DNA from: Rhodanobacter sp. MP7CTX1
GTDB taxonomy: Bacteria > Pseudomonadota > Gammaproteobacteria > Xanthomonadales > Rhodanobacteraceae
Assembly: GCF_014205795.1 (NCBI RefSeq)
Contig: NZ_JACHCN010000015.1
Coordinates: 55,316 to 119,315, forward strand
Reading direction: 5' to 3'
Length of the DNA: 64,000 bases
Shown piece by piece: positions 38,825 through 48,856 of this stretch (position 1 is the stretch's first letter; every line of letters begins with the position of its first letter). The position numbers were made by a program, and so were the translations under genes. Under the pieces are notes generated by a model that searched no databases, was not told the DNA's origin, and saw only the letters and a program-made list of their open reading frames with translations.

Positions 38825-39345
38825 GTTTCATGCGCACCGCCAGCTCGATCGCCGCCGCCCTGGTCGCCACCTTGCTGCTGGGCGGCAACGTCCACGCCGC
38901 CGACGTCAGCATGGCTTCCGGCAGCGTCAACTTCAGCACGCCGAGCGACTGGCTTGGCATCATGGAAACCGAGGGCGATCCGGAGGTGCGTGTCTTCCAG
39001 GTACCCGACCCCTCGCCCACCGGCAAGAACAGCCTTGCACGCGTCACCGTGACGGTGAAGCAGGTACCCGACGCCGGTGGCTTCCAGCAATACATGGGCG
39101 ATGCCAACGCAAAGGCCATGGCGCTGCCCGGCTACAAGGCCGCGGCCGTCGCGCCAAGCCCGAACAGCTACGTTTACACGGCGCAGGAAAACGGCACCCA
39201 GTTCAGTTACAGCGAGCGCTACTGGCTGAAGGACGGCCATGCGATCCAGCTGCGCTGCGTGCGCCCCGAGCAGAGCGAAGCCGGCGCCGCCTGGAAGGCC
39301 GCGTTCGACAAGGGCTGCAACGGGATCGCCGCACACTTGAAGTAA
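38821..39345 (+). CDS. Exported protein of unknown function coupled to ACMSD
   Basis: A 174-residue protein whose ATG overlaps the ACMSD stop (ATGA), with AGGAG upstream. A signal peptide ends near VHA-AD. The mature part has two cysteines (LRCVRP and KGCNG) about 26 residues apart that could form a disulfide. No family was recognised. A periplasmic protein translated with a cytosolic kynurenine enzyme is unexpected, and nothing in the sequence explains it. Confidence 0.7.
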   Translation: MSFMRTASSIAAALVATLLLGGNVHAADVSMASGSVNFSTPSDWLGIMETEGDPEVRVFQVPDPSPTGKNSLARVTVTVKQVPDAGGFQQYMGDANAKAMALPGYKAAAVAPSPNSYVYTAQENGTQFSYSERYWLKDGHAIQLRCVRPEQSEAGAAWKAAFDKGCNGIAAHLK

Positions 39346-39400
39346 GCCAGTAGGCCCGACAACGACTCTCCCTCATTAGCAGGACGCGGCCGCAAATTGC

Positions 39401-39503
39401 CCCTCCCCCGCTTGCAGTGGAGGGTTGGGGTGGGGTCGCTCTTCCGCCACGCAAAATCAAAAGCCACCTCCTCCCAACCTCCCCTGCAAGCAGGTGGAGG
39501 AGC
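39401..39503. repeat. Degenerate inverted pair of the CCTCCCCTGC hairpin family
   Basis: The left part (CCCTCCCCCGCTTGCAGTGG, then AGGGTTGGGG) and the right part (CCCAACCTCCCCTGCAAGC) are imperfect inverted copies, each with its own small hairpin. They relate to the elements at 11021 and 28406. The element fills most of the gap before kynU. Confidence 0.55.
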
Positions 39504-39524
39504 CGCTAAAACCGAGATCGCTCG

Positions 39525-40820
39525 ATGTCCCAAACCTATGAAGCCAACCTCGACTGGGCCCTCGCGCAAGATGCCGCCGATCCTCTACGCAGCTTCCGCG
39601 ACGAGTTTCTGATCCCGCCGCATCAGGGCCATGACGCTCGACCGGTAGAGAGCGTGTATTTCTGCGGCAATTCGCTGGGCCTGCAGCCACGTGCCGTGCG
39701 CGAAGCGGTGAACGCGGAACTGGACTACTGGGGCGAGCTGGGTGTCGAAGGCCATTTCAAAGGCCGTCTACCGTGGATGGACTATCACGAATTCGTGCGC
39801 GACGACCTCGCCGCCGTGGTCGGCGCGCTGCCCACCGAAGTGGTGGCGATGAACACCCTCGGGGTCAACCTGCACTTGATGATGGTGAGCTTTTATCGGC
39901 CGACGAAAGAGCGCCCCGCCATCCTGATCGAGGCCGGCGCGTTTCCCACCGATCGCTACGCCGTGGAGTCGCAGATCCGCTACCACGGCTTCGATCCGGC
40001 CAGCGCACTGATCGAGCTCGAAGCTGACGAACCCAACGGCCTGGTTTCCACCGCCGCCATCGAACGCGTGCTGGCCGAGCACGGCTCACGTATCGCGCTG
40101 GTGATGCTGCCGGGCGTGCAATACCGCAATGGTCAGACATTCGATCTCAGGGCAATCGCCGAGCTCGGGCACAAGCACGGCTGCGTGGTCGGCTTCGATC
40201 TTGCACATGCCGTCGGCAACCTGCCGTTGCAACTGCACGACAGCGGTGCCGACTTTGCGATCTGGTGCAGCTACAAATACCTCAACTCCGGCCCCGGCGC
40301 GGTTGGCGGCGCATTCGTGCACGAGCGCCACGCCAATGCCGTCTTGCCGCGCTTCGCCGGCTGGTGGGGTCACGACAAGACCACCCGCTTCCAGATGGGC
40401 CCGCAGTTCGTGCCCACACCCGGTGCCGACGGCTGGCAGCTGTCCAATCCGCCGATCCTCGCACTGGCACCACTGCGCGTTTCGCTGCAGATTTTCCGCC
40501 GCGCCGGCATGCAGGCTCTGCGCGAGAAATCGCTCAAGCTCACCGGCTACCTGGAATGGCTGGTACGCACACAGCTCAGCGACGTGCTGGAGATCGTCAC
40601 CCCGGTCGACCCGGCGCGTCGTGGCGCACAGCTGTCGATTCGCGTACTAGGTGGTCGCGAGCGCGGCCGCGCACTGTTCGAGTACCTGATGGAGCACGGC
40701 ATTATTGGCGACTGGCGTGAACCAGACGTCATCCGCATTTCCCCGGCACCGCTATACAACCGGCACGCGGATTGCCTCACGTTTGCGCAGGCGGTACGCG
40801 CGTGGAACCCTGCTAGCTGA
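39525..40820 (+). CDS. kynU: Kynureninase
   Basis: A 431-residue PLP enzyme splitting kynurenine or 3-hydroxykynurenine to (hydroxy)anthranilate and alanine. Family landmarks are FCGNSLGLQPRAV near the N-terminus, VVGFDLAHAVGNLPLQLHD and the PLP lysine in WCSYKYLNSGPGAVGGAFVH. The C-terminal half has FAGWWGH and RISPAPLYN. Length is normal. With ACMSD upstream it marks a tryptophan catabolic locus. The oxygenases of the pathway are not in the window. Confidence 0.95.
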   Translation: MSQTYEANLDWALAQDAADPLRSFRDEFLIPPHQGHDARPVESVYFCGNSLGLQPRAVREAVNAELDYWGELGVEGHFKGRLPWMDYHEFVRDDLAAVVGALPTEVVAMNTLGVNLHLMMVSFYRPTKERPAILIEAGAFPTDRYAVESQIRYHGFDPASALIELEADEPNGLVSTAAIERVLAEHGSRIALVMLPGVQYRNGQTFDLRAIAELGHKHGCVVGFDLAHAVGNLPLQLHDSGADFAIWCSYKYLNSGPGAVGGAFVHERHANAVLPRFAGWWGHDKTTRFQMGPQFVPTPGADGWQLSNPPILALAPLRVSLQIFRRAGMQALREKSLKLTGYLEWLVRTQLSDVLEIVTPVDPARRGAQLSIRVLGGRERGRALFEYLMEHGIIGDWREPDVIRISPAPLYNRHADCLTFAQAVRAWNPAS

Positions 40821-40960
40821 GCAGATGCCGGCTGTTTGCGGGTACGTTGCAGCGCGTATTTCGCTGACTTTGATTGGGGACATCTTCGCCACATCCCGCT
40901 GACCAAGCTCGGTGATGTGCGGCAAGCAAGTGTTCCGCGTGGGACCGGCAATCGCAGCAA

Positions 40961-40987
40961 AAAAAGAGCCGGGCTTTCGCCCGGCTC
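40961..40987 (-). terminator. Rho-independent terminator of the S53 peptidase gene
   Basis: On the minus strand GAGCCGGGC-GAAA-GCCCGGCTC is followed by seven T residues. It lies about 30 bases after the peptidase stop codon and may also receive transcripts from kynU on the other strand. Confidence 0.9.
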
Positions 40988-41015
40988 CGATGCTTCTTGA
41001 ATCTAATCCGACTTA

Positions 41016-44000
41016 TTAGAAGAAGTCAGGGAAGATGCCGTTGGCGGAAGGAAACGCCTGTAGGCGATTCGGAATCACCTGCGCACCCGCCGGCACCGTC
41101 ACCGCCGCGCCCGTCGTATCGCTGAGGATGAACGACTGGAAGCCATTGCCGATGCCCGTCCACAGGTTGGCGTTGCCTGCAGCATTGGTGAACAGCACAT
41201 CCACCAGGCCATCACCGTTGAAGTCGCCGATCGTCGCGAACGAGTAACCCGCGGTGATCGGACGCACTCCAAGGCCAGCGATCGTGGTTCCGTTCATGAG
41301 CCACCAGCCGAACTGGTTGGTGCTGGCATTGGTCCACAGCAAATCAGTCTGGCCATCGCCATTGACGTCGCCGGCACCCTGCAGTTTCCAGCCTGCCGGG
41401 AAGTACTCGACGAAGTGCGGCGTAAACACACCACCCAGCGAACCACCATCATTGGTCCATATATACAGGTCGTTCTTCGGCCCGGTCCAGACGAAGTCCG
41501 CAACCTCACCGCCGTTGGAGCTGCTAAGTGTGAGGTTGTAGCCACTGGCTGCCGCAATCAACGGCGACACCGTGCGCGTCACCGTGCCGGGGTGCCCGGC
41601 TGTTGCAGAAGCGGTGAAGGTGCCGAACGTCCACCAGCCAACCTGAGCCGTGGTGTTGTTGCGCCATACCAACTGCATCAGGCTACTGGTGACGCGAGCG
41701 GCGCCGACAACGGTCCATCCTGTCGGATAGCTTCCGGCGTCGTACGAGGTGATACCCCCGTTACCGTCATTGAGCACGATGTAAAGCTCATTGGTGGCTG
41801 GATTGGTGAAGGCGAAGTCGGCAATGCCGTCACCATTGAAGTCACCGATGGCGCTAACCGTATAACCCTTGGTGACGCCATTCACGATGACGCTCTTGTC
41901 GACGGTACTGCCGATCATGCCAAGCTCGGTCAGCACACCTGTGGTGGGGTTGACCAAGGCCACGTCGGTACGGCCGTCGACCGGGAACTCGAACTCTCCG
42001 CTATCGCCAGGGAATTGCGTAGAGGCGGAGTTGAGGAAGTCGCTGGCCGCCATGGGAAGAAATTCAAGCCCAGTGGTATTGCCGATCTTGTTGTAGCTCA
42101 CCGAAGCAACCACCAGGTTGGTGGCATTCACCGAGCCCAGGCCAGTGGCCATGCTGTAACCCGGGGTCGCCAAGTAGGCCGGTGCCAGGCTGCCGCTGTT
42201 CAGGCTAACCACACCGAACTGATCCTGCCCGCGGGTGTAGCAGTATGCCGTAATGGCAAAGCAGGGGACATCAATATCGCCCACGGTGACGTTGTTGAAA
42301 ACGCAGCTATTGCCGGCCAGCGGCGTGGTCGACGAATTACAGGCGGCCAGCGAAGTCGCGTTGGGCGAACCTTGGGTACCGTATTCGCGAATGCCGAACT
42401 GGTACATCGCCGGATTCACATTGCCCAGGCCAAAGTTTTCCGGCCCGCCCAATGCCAAGGAGGTAGCCTGGTCCACCAAGGCCTGGATACCAGCCATTGA
42501 CGGAGCAGCAAACGAGGTACCGCCAGCCGAGCTGAACAGCGTGTCATCGGTATTGTAGTCGCAGGGTGCACCACCGTTATCGGACTCGCAGAACAACAGC
42601 GCGTGACCGTACAGGCCGTTGGCGGCGAACAGGGATACGTCAGGAATCGTGCGCACATTGGCCGCGTTCGAACCGAAGACACCCACCTGCCAGCTCGGCT
42701 TGGCGAAAATTATGCTGGCGCCACCGCTACCGCCTGCCGTGCCCAGGAAATTCTGGCCAAAGCCGGTGTTGCAGAACGCCTCGCCATCGCCGGCACCGGG
42801 ATGGCCCCGGCTGCCTTCCAGCGTGAACAGCGCGCTGCTCGCGCAGGTGTCGTTCCAGGTCTGCTCCGGCACGTAGCCCAGCACCGACAGGCCGTTGGCG
42901 GCGTTGGTGTTGCTCCAGTAGGTGGCCGTTTGGCCCACGTCGTTGAAGTCGGTACCACCCACAGCGGTGTTGTAAGGGGTGGTCGCCAGGCCGTTGACTG
43001 CCAGGCCTGAAGCAGCGGCCGGTTCATTCTGGTCACAACCGGCGGAGCCGGAATCGCCGGTCGACACGAACACCGTGGTGCCCTGGGAGATCGCTTCGCT
43101 CCAGAGTTCCTGGACTTCCTCTTCGCCCTGGCCCTGCTGAATTTCGCAGCCGCCGTAGCTCAGGCTCATGATCTGCGGCGCGGGATTTTCGCTATCGAGC
43201 AGATTTTCGACGGCGATGAACGGACCGAAATCCGTGTCGCTGTCGGCACAGGCAGCAAACGTGATGTTCGCATCGGGTGCGGCCGCGCCGGCCCATTCGG
43301 CATCCAGCGCTGCTTCGCCTTCGTCAGGAGTTTCACCCGGGTCCAGGCAGGAGCCGCCGCCGTTATCGACGCTGGCAAAGTTTACGACGCCGGCCGCATC
43401 GACAGGAAGGAACGCGGTACGAAACGTCGCGACGTCAGCCGGAAGGATATCGGAGCGCTCGAGCACGGCAATGGTCACGCCGGCACCACGAATCGGTGTG
43501 GTCGATCCGGCAATGGCCGTACCCGCCCACAACGCATTGACGTTGTAGATGGTGTTGAAATCCGCCGGAACGACATCGAATTGCGTTTGGGGATCCAGAT
43601 CGCCCGGCGGATTGGTGAAGCCGGGTGCATTGGCAACACGGACAAAGTGGCCGGCACTGTTTTTCTTGACCGTGCCCACCATTTTCACCTGGGGCTTCGG
43701 GAAGAAGTTGTTCAGCGACGCGACGCCGGCAACAACCGGCGACAACGCCGCCGGAATCTGCTGGGCGCTGGCGTTGGCAAAATGTTTTTCGCCATTGACG
43801 GTGTAGTTGTGCAGCTGGGTATGGAATGCGCTCTGTACGGCAGCGACGTTGCCGGAGAAGTGCACCATCATGCCGGACTTGGAAATGCTGCCGACGCTCA
43901 GGCCCTGCGAGGTCAGCCACTGGGTGACCTTGGCGATGTCCTGCTTGGACGGGCCGAACTTGTCACCAAGCTCCTTCGCCTTCAGCCACTTGTGGAAGTA

Positions 44001-44327
44001 AGGCGATTTCGGGGTCGTCAGCTGGGTCAGATAAGACTCATAGCGGGCCTGCATGTCCGGGCTGCGCTTGAGCATCAGCGTCATGTGCTTGAGCTGTTTG
44101 CTGGAAACAAGCGCGCCGGCATCGTACTTGGCCGAAGCCACCGGCAACTTGCTGCCATTGAGCGTAACGAGCTTGCTGTTGTCGATGGCGTCCGTGATGA
44201 GCGGCGCCGAGGCCATCATCGGAATGTTCGGAGCGGCCTTGGCCGCCGTAGCCTGTACTGCCGGTACACCGCCGGCAAGCACCAGCCCACATGCGGCGGT
44301 AAGCCACATGAAGTGTTTGGTTTGCAT
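41016..44327 (-). CDS. Secreted S53 (sedolisin/kumamolisin-type) serine-carboxyl peptidase with VCBS/FG-GAP tail
   Basis: 1103 residues. A signal peptide ends near residue 26. A pro-kumamolisin activation domain covers about 45-210. In the peptidase domain, the catalytic Glu338 and Asp342 are in GEAALDAEW, the oxyanion Asp425 in STGDSGSAG and the nucleophile Ser605 in GGTSFAAPSM. After about residue 740 come repeats with GDFNGDGIADFAF, GDVNGDGQTDLLW and GDFNGDGLVDVLF, the calcium-binding FG-GAP/VCBS pattern likely forming a beta-propeller. AGGGGA precedes the ATG. It should degrade extracellular protein, probably at acid pH. Confidence 0.93.
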   Translation of the reverse strand: MQTKHFMWLTAACGLVLAGGVPAVQATAAKAAPNIPMMASAPLITDAIDNSKLVTLNGSKLPVASAKYDAGALVSSKQLKHMTLMLKRSPDMQARYESYLTQLTTPKSPYFHKWLKAKELGDKFGPSKQDIAKVTQWLTSQGLSVGSISKSGMMVHFSGNVAAVQSAFHTQLHNYTVNGEKHFANASAQQIPAALSPVVAGVASLNNFFPKPQVKMVGTVKKNSAGHFVRVANAPGFTNPPGDLDPQTQFDVVPADFNTIYNVNALWAGTAIAGSTTPIRGAGVTIAVLERSDILPADVATFRTAFLPVDAAGVVNFASVDNGGGSCLDPGETPDEGEAALDAEWAGAAAPDANITFAACADSDTDFGPFIAVENLLDSENPAPQIMSLSYGGCEIQQGQGEEEVQELWSEAISQGTTVFVSTGDSGSAGCDQNEPAAASGLAVNGLATTPYNTAVGGTDFNDVGQTATYWSNTNAANGLSVLGYVPEQTWNDTCASSALFTLEGSRGHPGAGDGEAFCNTGFGQNFLGTAGGSGGASIIFAKPSWQVGVFGSNAANVRTIPDVSLFAANGLYGHALLFCESDNGGAPCDYNTDDTLFSSAGGTSFAAPSMAGIQALVDQATSLALGGPENFGLGNVNPAMYQFGIREYGTQGSPNATSLAACNSSTTPLAGNSCVFNNVTVGDIDVPCFAITAYCYTRGQDQFGVVSLNSGSLAPAYLATPGYSMATGLGSVNATNLVVASVSYNKIGNTTGLEFLPMAASDFLNSASTQFPGDSGEFEFPVDGRTDVALVNPTTGVLTELGMIGSTVDKSVIVNGVTKGYTVSAIGDFNGDGIADFAFTNPATNELYIVLNDGNGGITSYDAGSYPTGWTVVGAARVTSSLMQLVWRNNTTAQVGWWTFGTFTASATAGHPGTVTRTVSPLIAAASGYNLTLSSSNGGEVADFVWTGPKNDLYIWTNDGGSLGGVFTPHFVEYFPAGWKLQGAGDVNGDGQTDLLWTNASTNQFGWWLMNGTTIAGLGVRPITAGYSFATIGDFNGDGLVDVLFTNAAGNANLWTGIGNGFQSFILSDTTGAAVTVPAGAQVIPNRLQAFPSANGIFPDFF

Positions 44328-44640
44328 TTAAATCCCCTGATTGATTGATCAATATTTCGTCGTACCGCTGCGAAAGCCGGCAACGTCATGACCCGCGATA
44401 CAACCTGACTTCCCCTGAACCCCCCGAATTCCCCTTGACAAAGGTAGCAGAAAAAACTTTGAAAATGCGTTAGGAAGGGCGCCCCATTGTTGACGCACCT
44501 CGGCCTGCCGTCAGCATGGCTCACGCCGCATCCGGTGCGAGCACCGCTTTGATTTCGCCGCTGTTTTTCCTTGTAAAGGGGGGCGCCGAGCGCCGCTTGA
44601 CTCAGGCGTTGAACGCATGATAAGTGCCGAAGAACGACAC
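44328..44640. other. Upstream region of the S53 peptidase and 3' flank of proA
   Basis: About 310 bases. Next to the peptidase lie its ribosome binding site and a TTGATTGATCAATA palindromic stretch near 44340-44353. No ORF or hairpin with a T-run is convincing, and no terminator was seen directly after proA. Confidence 0.5.
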
Positions 44641-45927
44641 TCAATCTCTCACACACGTCCTGCTCTGTGGATGCCTCACCTGCCCCGCTCCGCGCACCAC
44701 GAAGCGCTCGATGGTGAGCGACTCGGCGCCCATCGGCCCATAAGCGTGCAGGCGCGTGGTGGAGATGCCTATTTCGGCGCCGAGACCCAGTTCGCCACCG
44801 TCGGAGAAGCGCGAGGACGCGTTGACCATCACCACGGCAGAGCGCAACGCACGCACGAAGCGCTCTGCGGCGACTTCATCGCGGGTGGCAATGACTTCGG
44901 TGTGATCCGAGCCATGGCGACGGATGTGCGCGATGGCGTCGTCGAGGTCGTCGACGACGCGCACGGCCAGGATCAGCTCGAGAAATTCGGCCGCGTAGTC
45001 GTCCTCTGCGGCTGCATGCATGCTGGGTACCAACGCGCGGCTGCGCTCACAACCGCGTAACTCCACGCCACGTTTTTGCAGCGCATCAGCCGCCACCGGC
45101 AGCAACGCATCGGCAATGTCCCGATGCACCAGCAAGGTCTCCAGCGCATTGCAGACGCCAGGACGCGTGGTCTTGCCGTCGATCAGCAGGCTCAACGCCA
45201 ACGCCGGATCGGCGGCGCGATCCACATAGAGATGGCAGACGCCCTTGTAGTGCTTGATCACCGGCACGCGGGCATGTTCGGCGACGAAACGGATCAGCCC
45301 CTCGCCGCCGCGCGGAATCGCCAGGTCGACGATGTCGCTGAGTTGCAGCAGTTCGATCATCGCTTGGCGACTGAGGTCCTCGATCAGCGTGAGTGCGGCG
45401 GCGGGAACGCCATGGGCTTCCAGTGCCTCGCGCAAGGCATTTGCGATCGCAATATTGGAATGCAGCGCCTCGGATCCGCCGCGCAGGATCACCCCGTTGC
45501 CGGACATGAGGCATAGCGCGGCAGCATCGGCGGTGACGTTGGGGCGCGCCTCGTAGATCATCGCCACCACGCCCAGTGGCACTCGTACGCGTTCGATCAG
45601 CAGGCCGTTCGGGCGCGTCTCGCGGCGTGTCACCAAGCCGACCGGATCGGGCAGTTGGGCCACCTCACGCAGCGCGTTGGCGATGGCGGCTACGCGCGAC
45701 GCATCCAGCCGCAGGCGATCGAGCATCGCGCCCTGCACACCTTTGGCCGCAGCCTTTTGCATGTCTTCGGCGTTCGCGGCAAGCACTGCGTTGCTGTGCA
45801 CCTCCAGCCGCGCGGCCATCTCGCCCAGCAACGCGCGCTTGGTCCCGGTGCCGAGTTCGGCCACGTGCTGGGCCGCGACGCGACAAGCGAGCGCTTGCGT
45901 CCGGATCGCGCTCGTCGTTTCGCTCAT
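44641..45927 (-). CDS. proA: Gamma-glutamyl phosphate reductase
   Basis: A 428-residue NADPH-dependent aldehyde dehydrogenase-fold enzyme of proline synthesis, yielding glutamate semialdehyde. [20 protein letters not shown] and [16 protein letters not shown] are family motifs, and the catalytic Cys lies in [17 protein letters not shown]. The ATG overlaps the proB stop by 4 bases. It is the last gene of the arg/pro operon. Confidence 0.96.
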   Translation of the reverse strand: MSETTSAIRTQALACRVAAQHVAELGTGTKRALLGEMAARLEVHSNAVLAANAEDMQKAAAKGVQGAMLDRLRLDASRVAAIANALREVAQLPDPVGLVTRRETRPNGLLIERVRVPLGVVAMIYEARPNVTADAAALCLMSGNGVILRGGSEALHSNIAIANALREALEAHGVPAAALTLIEDLSRQAMIELLQLSDIVDLAIPRGGEGLIRFVAEHARVPVIKHYKGVCHLYVDRAADPALALSLLIDGKTTRPGVCNALETLLVHRDIADALLPVAADALQKRGVELRGCERSRALVPSMHAAAEDDYAAEFLELILAVRVVDDLDDAIAHIRRHGSDHTEVIATRDEVAAERFVRALRSAVVMVNASSRFSDGGELGLGAEIGISTTRLHAYGPMGAESLTIERFVVRGAGQVRHPQSRTCVRD

Positions 45928-47093
45928 GCAAGGATCTCCGCATCGGTCAACCGCACCAGGTCATCCCGATGGATGACTTCATCACCGTAGCTGTAGCCGA
46001 GCCGTGCTTCGATGTCGCGGCTGTGGCACCCGGCCAGCCGGCGTACTTCGGCGGTGCCGTACTGGCTGATGCCACGCGCGATGGATGCGCTATCCGCGCC
46101 GCTGCTCTCGACCGTGATGATCTCCACCATGTCGCCGCGATTGAACTCGCCCGCAACTTCAGTGATACCGCCCGGCAGCAACGATGCGCGACCGCCATGG
46201 AGTGCCTTGGCCGCGCCGGCATCCACGCAAATGCGGCCCGGCCCGGCCGGTGCATGACGTAGCCAGTATTTGCGTGCCTGCATGCGACTGCGTCCGGCGC
46301 GGATCAGGGTGCCGCGCAGGCGCCCTTGCTCGAGCGCCCGCACCGTCGCTTCGCTGCGACCGTTGAACAGTGCCGTGGCAATACCCGCTGCGGCCGCCTT
46401 ACTCGCCGCTTCCAGCTTGGTCCGCATGCCACCCGTACCCACCGGGCTGCCGCTGCCGCCGGCCATCGCCATGATCTGCGGGGTCAGCTCCGGCACGTCG
46501 TTGATCGGTCTTGCCGCGGGATCGAGCCGCGGATCGGCGCTGTACAGCGCATCGATGTCGGAGGCAATCAGCAGCAGGTCGGCATCGACCAGCGCGGCGA
46601 CGATCGCCGCGAGATTGTCGTTGTCACCCAGCTTCAGCTCGTCCACCGCGACGGTGTCGTTCTCGTTCACTACGGTAAGCACGTCCAGCGCCAGCAACTC
46701 GCGCAGCGTGGCTCGCGCATTGAGATAGCGGCGCCGATTGCGCAGGTCATCGTGAGTCAGCAGCACTTGCGCCACTGGCCGTGCTGACAGCGATTGCCAC
46801 AGCGCGATCATCGGCGCCTGGCCCAGTGCGGCCAGTGCCTGCCGTGCGGCGAGCGCACCGCCGGCAGCGGTGCGCTCGCGCAGCAGCGCGCGGCCCGCCG
46901 CCACCGCACCCGATGACACCAGCACCACTTGCCGACCGTCGGCGTGACTGGCGGCTATGAACGCAGCCAGCGCCGTGGCGAAACGCGGCGTGAGGCCGTC
47001 ACCGTCGGCGGCGAGCAGGTTGCTGCCTACCTTCAGTACGGCGCGACGCCAGTGTGGCAAGGCCTGTTCGGAGAGCTCGACGCCGACGCTCAT
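45924..47093 (-). CDS. proB: Glutamate 5-kinase with PUA domain
   Basis: A 389-residue enzyme phosphorylating glutamate as the first step of proline synthesis, usually feedback inhibited by proline. The kinase domain has [42 protein letters not shown] and [12 protein letters not shown]. The C-terminal PUA domain (about 295-370) includes [18 protein letters not shown]. It overlaps the cupin gene upstream and proA downstream by 4 bases each. Confidence 0.96.
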   Translation of the reverse strand: MSVGVELSEQALPHWRRAVLKVGSNLLAADGDGLTPRFATALAAFIAASHADGRQVVLVSSGAVAAGRALLRERTAAGGALAARQALAALGQAPMIALWQSLSARPVAQVLLTHDDLRNRRRYLNARATLRELLALDVLTVVNENDTVAVDELKLGDNDNLAAIVAALVDADLLLIASDIDALYSADPRLDPAARPINDVPELTPQIMAMAGGSGSPVGTGGMRTKLEAASKAAAAGIATALFNGRSEATVRALEQGRLRGTLIRAGRSRMQARKYWLRHAPAGPGRICVDAGAAKALHGGRASLLPGGITEVAGEFNRGDMVEIITVESSGADSASIARGISQYGTAEVRRLAGCHSRDIEARLGYSYGDEVIHRDDLVRLTDAEILA

Positions 47094-47452
47094 GCAGCGC
47101 CCTCAGCCAGCGGCGCGGGCGCGCGGTCGCCGTGACTTTTCGGTGCTGAAATCACCAGGAAGCGGACATCCGCCATGCTCACGTTGTGCATCTGGTGCGC
47201 TGTTCCTGGCGGCACGTGCAGCCCTTCACCGCGCTGCAGCCGATGCCTCGTGCCGTCCAGCTCGAGTACCGCTTCGCCTTCGAGCACGTAGAAAAACTGG
47301 CGCGCCCGGACATGCCAGTGGCGCTGCTCCGCCGTTCCCGGCGGCATCCGTTCCTCGATGACACTCAGGTCATCGCCGCCGAGCAGGTGCCAGCCTTCGC
47401 AGGCTTCACCCCAGTGATAGTGCTCGGCGTTCTCCTTGCTCATCGCAGCCAT
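47090..47452 (-). CDS. Small cupin-domain protein
   Basis: A 120-residue single cupin. The first motif RHWHVRARQFFYVLEGEAVL carries the metal histidines and Glu; the second, PGTAHQMHNVS, carries the last His. ATGs at codons 1 and 4 are possible starts. The stop overlaps the proB start. It sits between argH and proB, so it belongs to the operon transcript, but no role in arginine or proline synthesis is known to me. Confidence 0.82.
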   Translation of the reverse strand: MAAMSKENAEHYHWGEACEGWHLLGGDDLSVIEERMPPGTAEQRHWHVRARQFFYVLEGEAVLELDGTRHRLQRGEGLHVPPGTAHQMHNVSMADVRFLVISAPKSHGDRAPAPLAEGAA

Positions 47453-47477
47453 GTCGCCCCCGTCTTCAGAAGATCAA

Positions 47478-48773
47478 TCAGCCGTCCAAGAGATCAAGTC
47501 GTTCCTGCAGTACGTCCAACCGCAAATCATGGCCCGCACCGGGCGACACCCGCGCAGCGAGGCTGCTCTCTGGTGTGCGCCCGTGCCCGGCGGAGCTCGC
47601 CGTTTCCGCCGCCGCGCGATAGGCATCGCGGAACGGGACCCCAGCGGCAGCTTGCTCGATCGCCACGTCGGTGGCGTACATCGCCGGATCGATCGATGCA
47701 CGCATCGATGCCTCATTCCACTGCATGCGCGCGAGCAGATCCGGCACCAGTTCCAACGCGGCCAGGCCGTGCCGGCAGCCGTGGAACAGCGAGCCTTTGG
47801 AGAACTGCAAGTCACGCTGGTAGCCGGACGGCAGGGATAGCAGTTGCTCGATTTCGGTGCGCGCCGCGGCGACGCTGGCATAGCTGGCGCGCAACAGTTC
47901 CACCACGTCCGGGTTGCGCTTGTTCGGCATGATCGAGCTGCCGGTGGTGTATTCATCCGGAAGCTTCACGAAATTGAATTCCGCCGTGGTGAACAGCGAC
48001 AGATCCCAGGCTAGCCGCCGCAGGTCGAGCAGCGCACTGGCGATTGCCTCGAGCACCGCCATCTCGAACTTGCCTCGCGACAGCTGCGCGTAGATCGGGC
48101 TGACCTGCATGCGGGCAAAGCCGAGTGCTTTCGTGGTGTGTTCGCGATCGAGCTTGAGGTTAACGCCATAGCCAGCCGCCGTGCCCAGTGGATTTGCGTC
48201 GATCCATTCGGCAGTCTGTCGCGCACGCCGCGCGTTGTCGATGAAGCCCTCCGCAAAGCCGGCAAACCACATCGCCGTGGACGACACCACCGCGCGTTGA
48301 AGATGGGTATAACCCGGCAGCGGCAAGGCTGGCTGCGCAGCACGCTCGAGGCATACCTTCGCGATCTCACGGCAATGCAGTTCGAGCACGGCAAGTCGGT
48401 CCTTCAGCCACAGCCGGGTGGCGACCAGGATCTGATCGTTGCGGCTACGTCCCGTGTGCACGCGGCGACCGGCGTCGCCGAGACGCTCGGTGAGTCGTGC
48501 TTCGATTGCCGAATGACCATCCTCGTAACGCTCGTCCAGCACGAAGGCGCCCGCACTGAAGTCCGCTGCAAGCGCGTCCAGCTCGCGCTTCAACGCGACG
48601 GCCTCGTCGGCGCTAACGACGCCGATATTCGCCAAACCTTCGACATGCGCCTTGCTGGCGGTGATGTCGTGCAGGAAGAATTCGCGATCCAGCAGCACGT
48701 CGTCGCCGGCGAGAAACTTCATGATCTTCGCGTCGATCTGGATGCCGGATTTTTGCCAGAGGGGCTGCGTCAT
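47478..48773 (-). CDS. argH: Argininosuccinate lyase
   Basis: A 431-residue fumarase-superfamily enzyme making arginine and fumarate. The signature is in [18 protein letters not shown], with the mobile loop Ser. GRSRNDQ and [13 protein letters not shown] are substrate motifs. The start MTQPLWQKS was chosen; the open frame upstream runs into the REP element. It is separated from argC by that REP pair, the largest gap between adjacent operon genes. Confidence 0.95.
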   Translation of the reverse strand: MTQPLWQKSGIQIDAKIMKFLAGDDVLLDREFFLHDITASKAHVEGLANIGVVSADEAVALKRELDALAADFSAGAFVLDERYEDGHSAIEARLTERLGDAGRRVHTGRSRNDQILVATRLWLKDRLAVLELHCREIAKVCLERAAQPALPLPGYTHLQRAVVSSTAMWFAGFAEGFIDNARRARQTAEWIDANPLGTAAGYGVNLKLDREHTTKALGFARMQVSPIYAQLSRGKFEMAVLEAIASALLDLRRLAWDLSLFTTAEFNFVKLPDEYTTGSSIMPNKRNPDVVELLRASYASVAAARTEIEQLLSLPSGYQRDLQFSKGSLFHGCRHGLAALELVPDLLARMQWNEASMRASIDPAMYATDVAIEQAAAGVPFRDAYRAAAETASSAGHGRTPESSLAARVSPGAGHDLRLDVLQERLDLLDG

Positions 48774-48785
48774 ATGGTTGTCCTC

Positions 48786-48856
48786 GTAGGAGCGCACCCT
48801 GTGCGCGAAAAGCGTAACGACTCGGTGGATCTTTCGCGCACAAGGTGCGCTCCTAC
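48786..48856. repeat. REP pair (GTAGGAGCGCACCNTGTGCGCGA family) overlapping the end of argC
   Basis: The inverted arms GTAGGAGCGCACC...GTGCGCGAAA (48786-48810) and its complement (48832-48856) match except for the internal CT/AA. The TAG of the GTAG head on the minus strand is the argC stop codon. The same family occurs at 57993-58065 and a half-copy is at 29775-29785. Confidence 0.88.
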
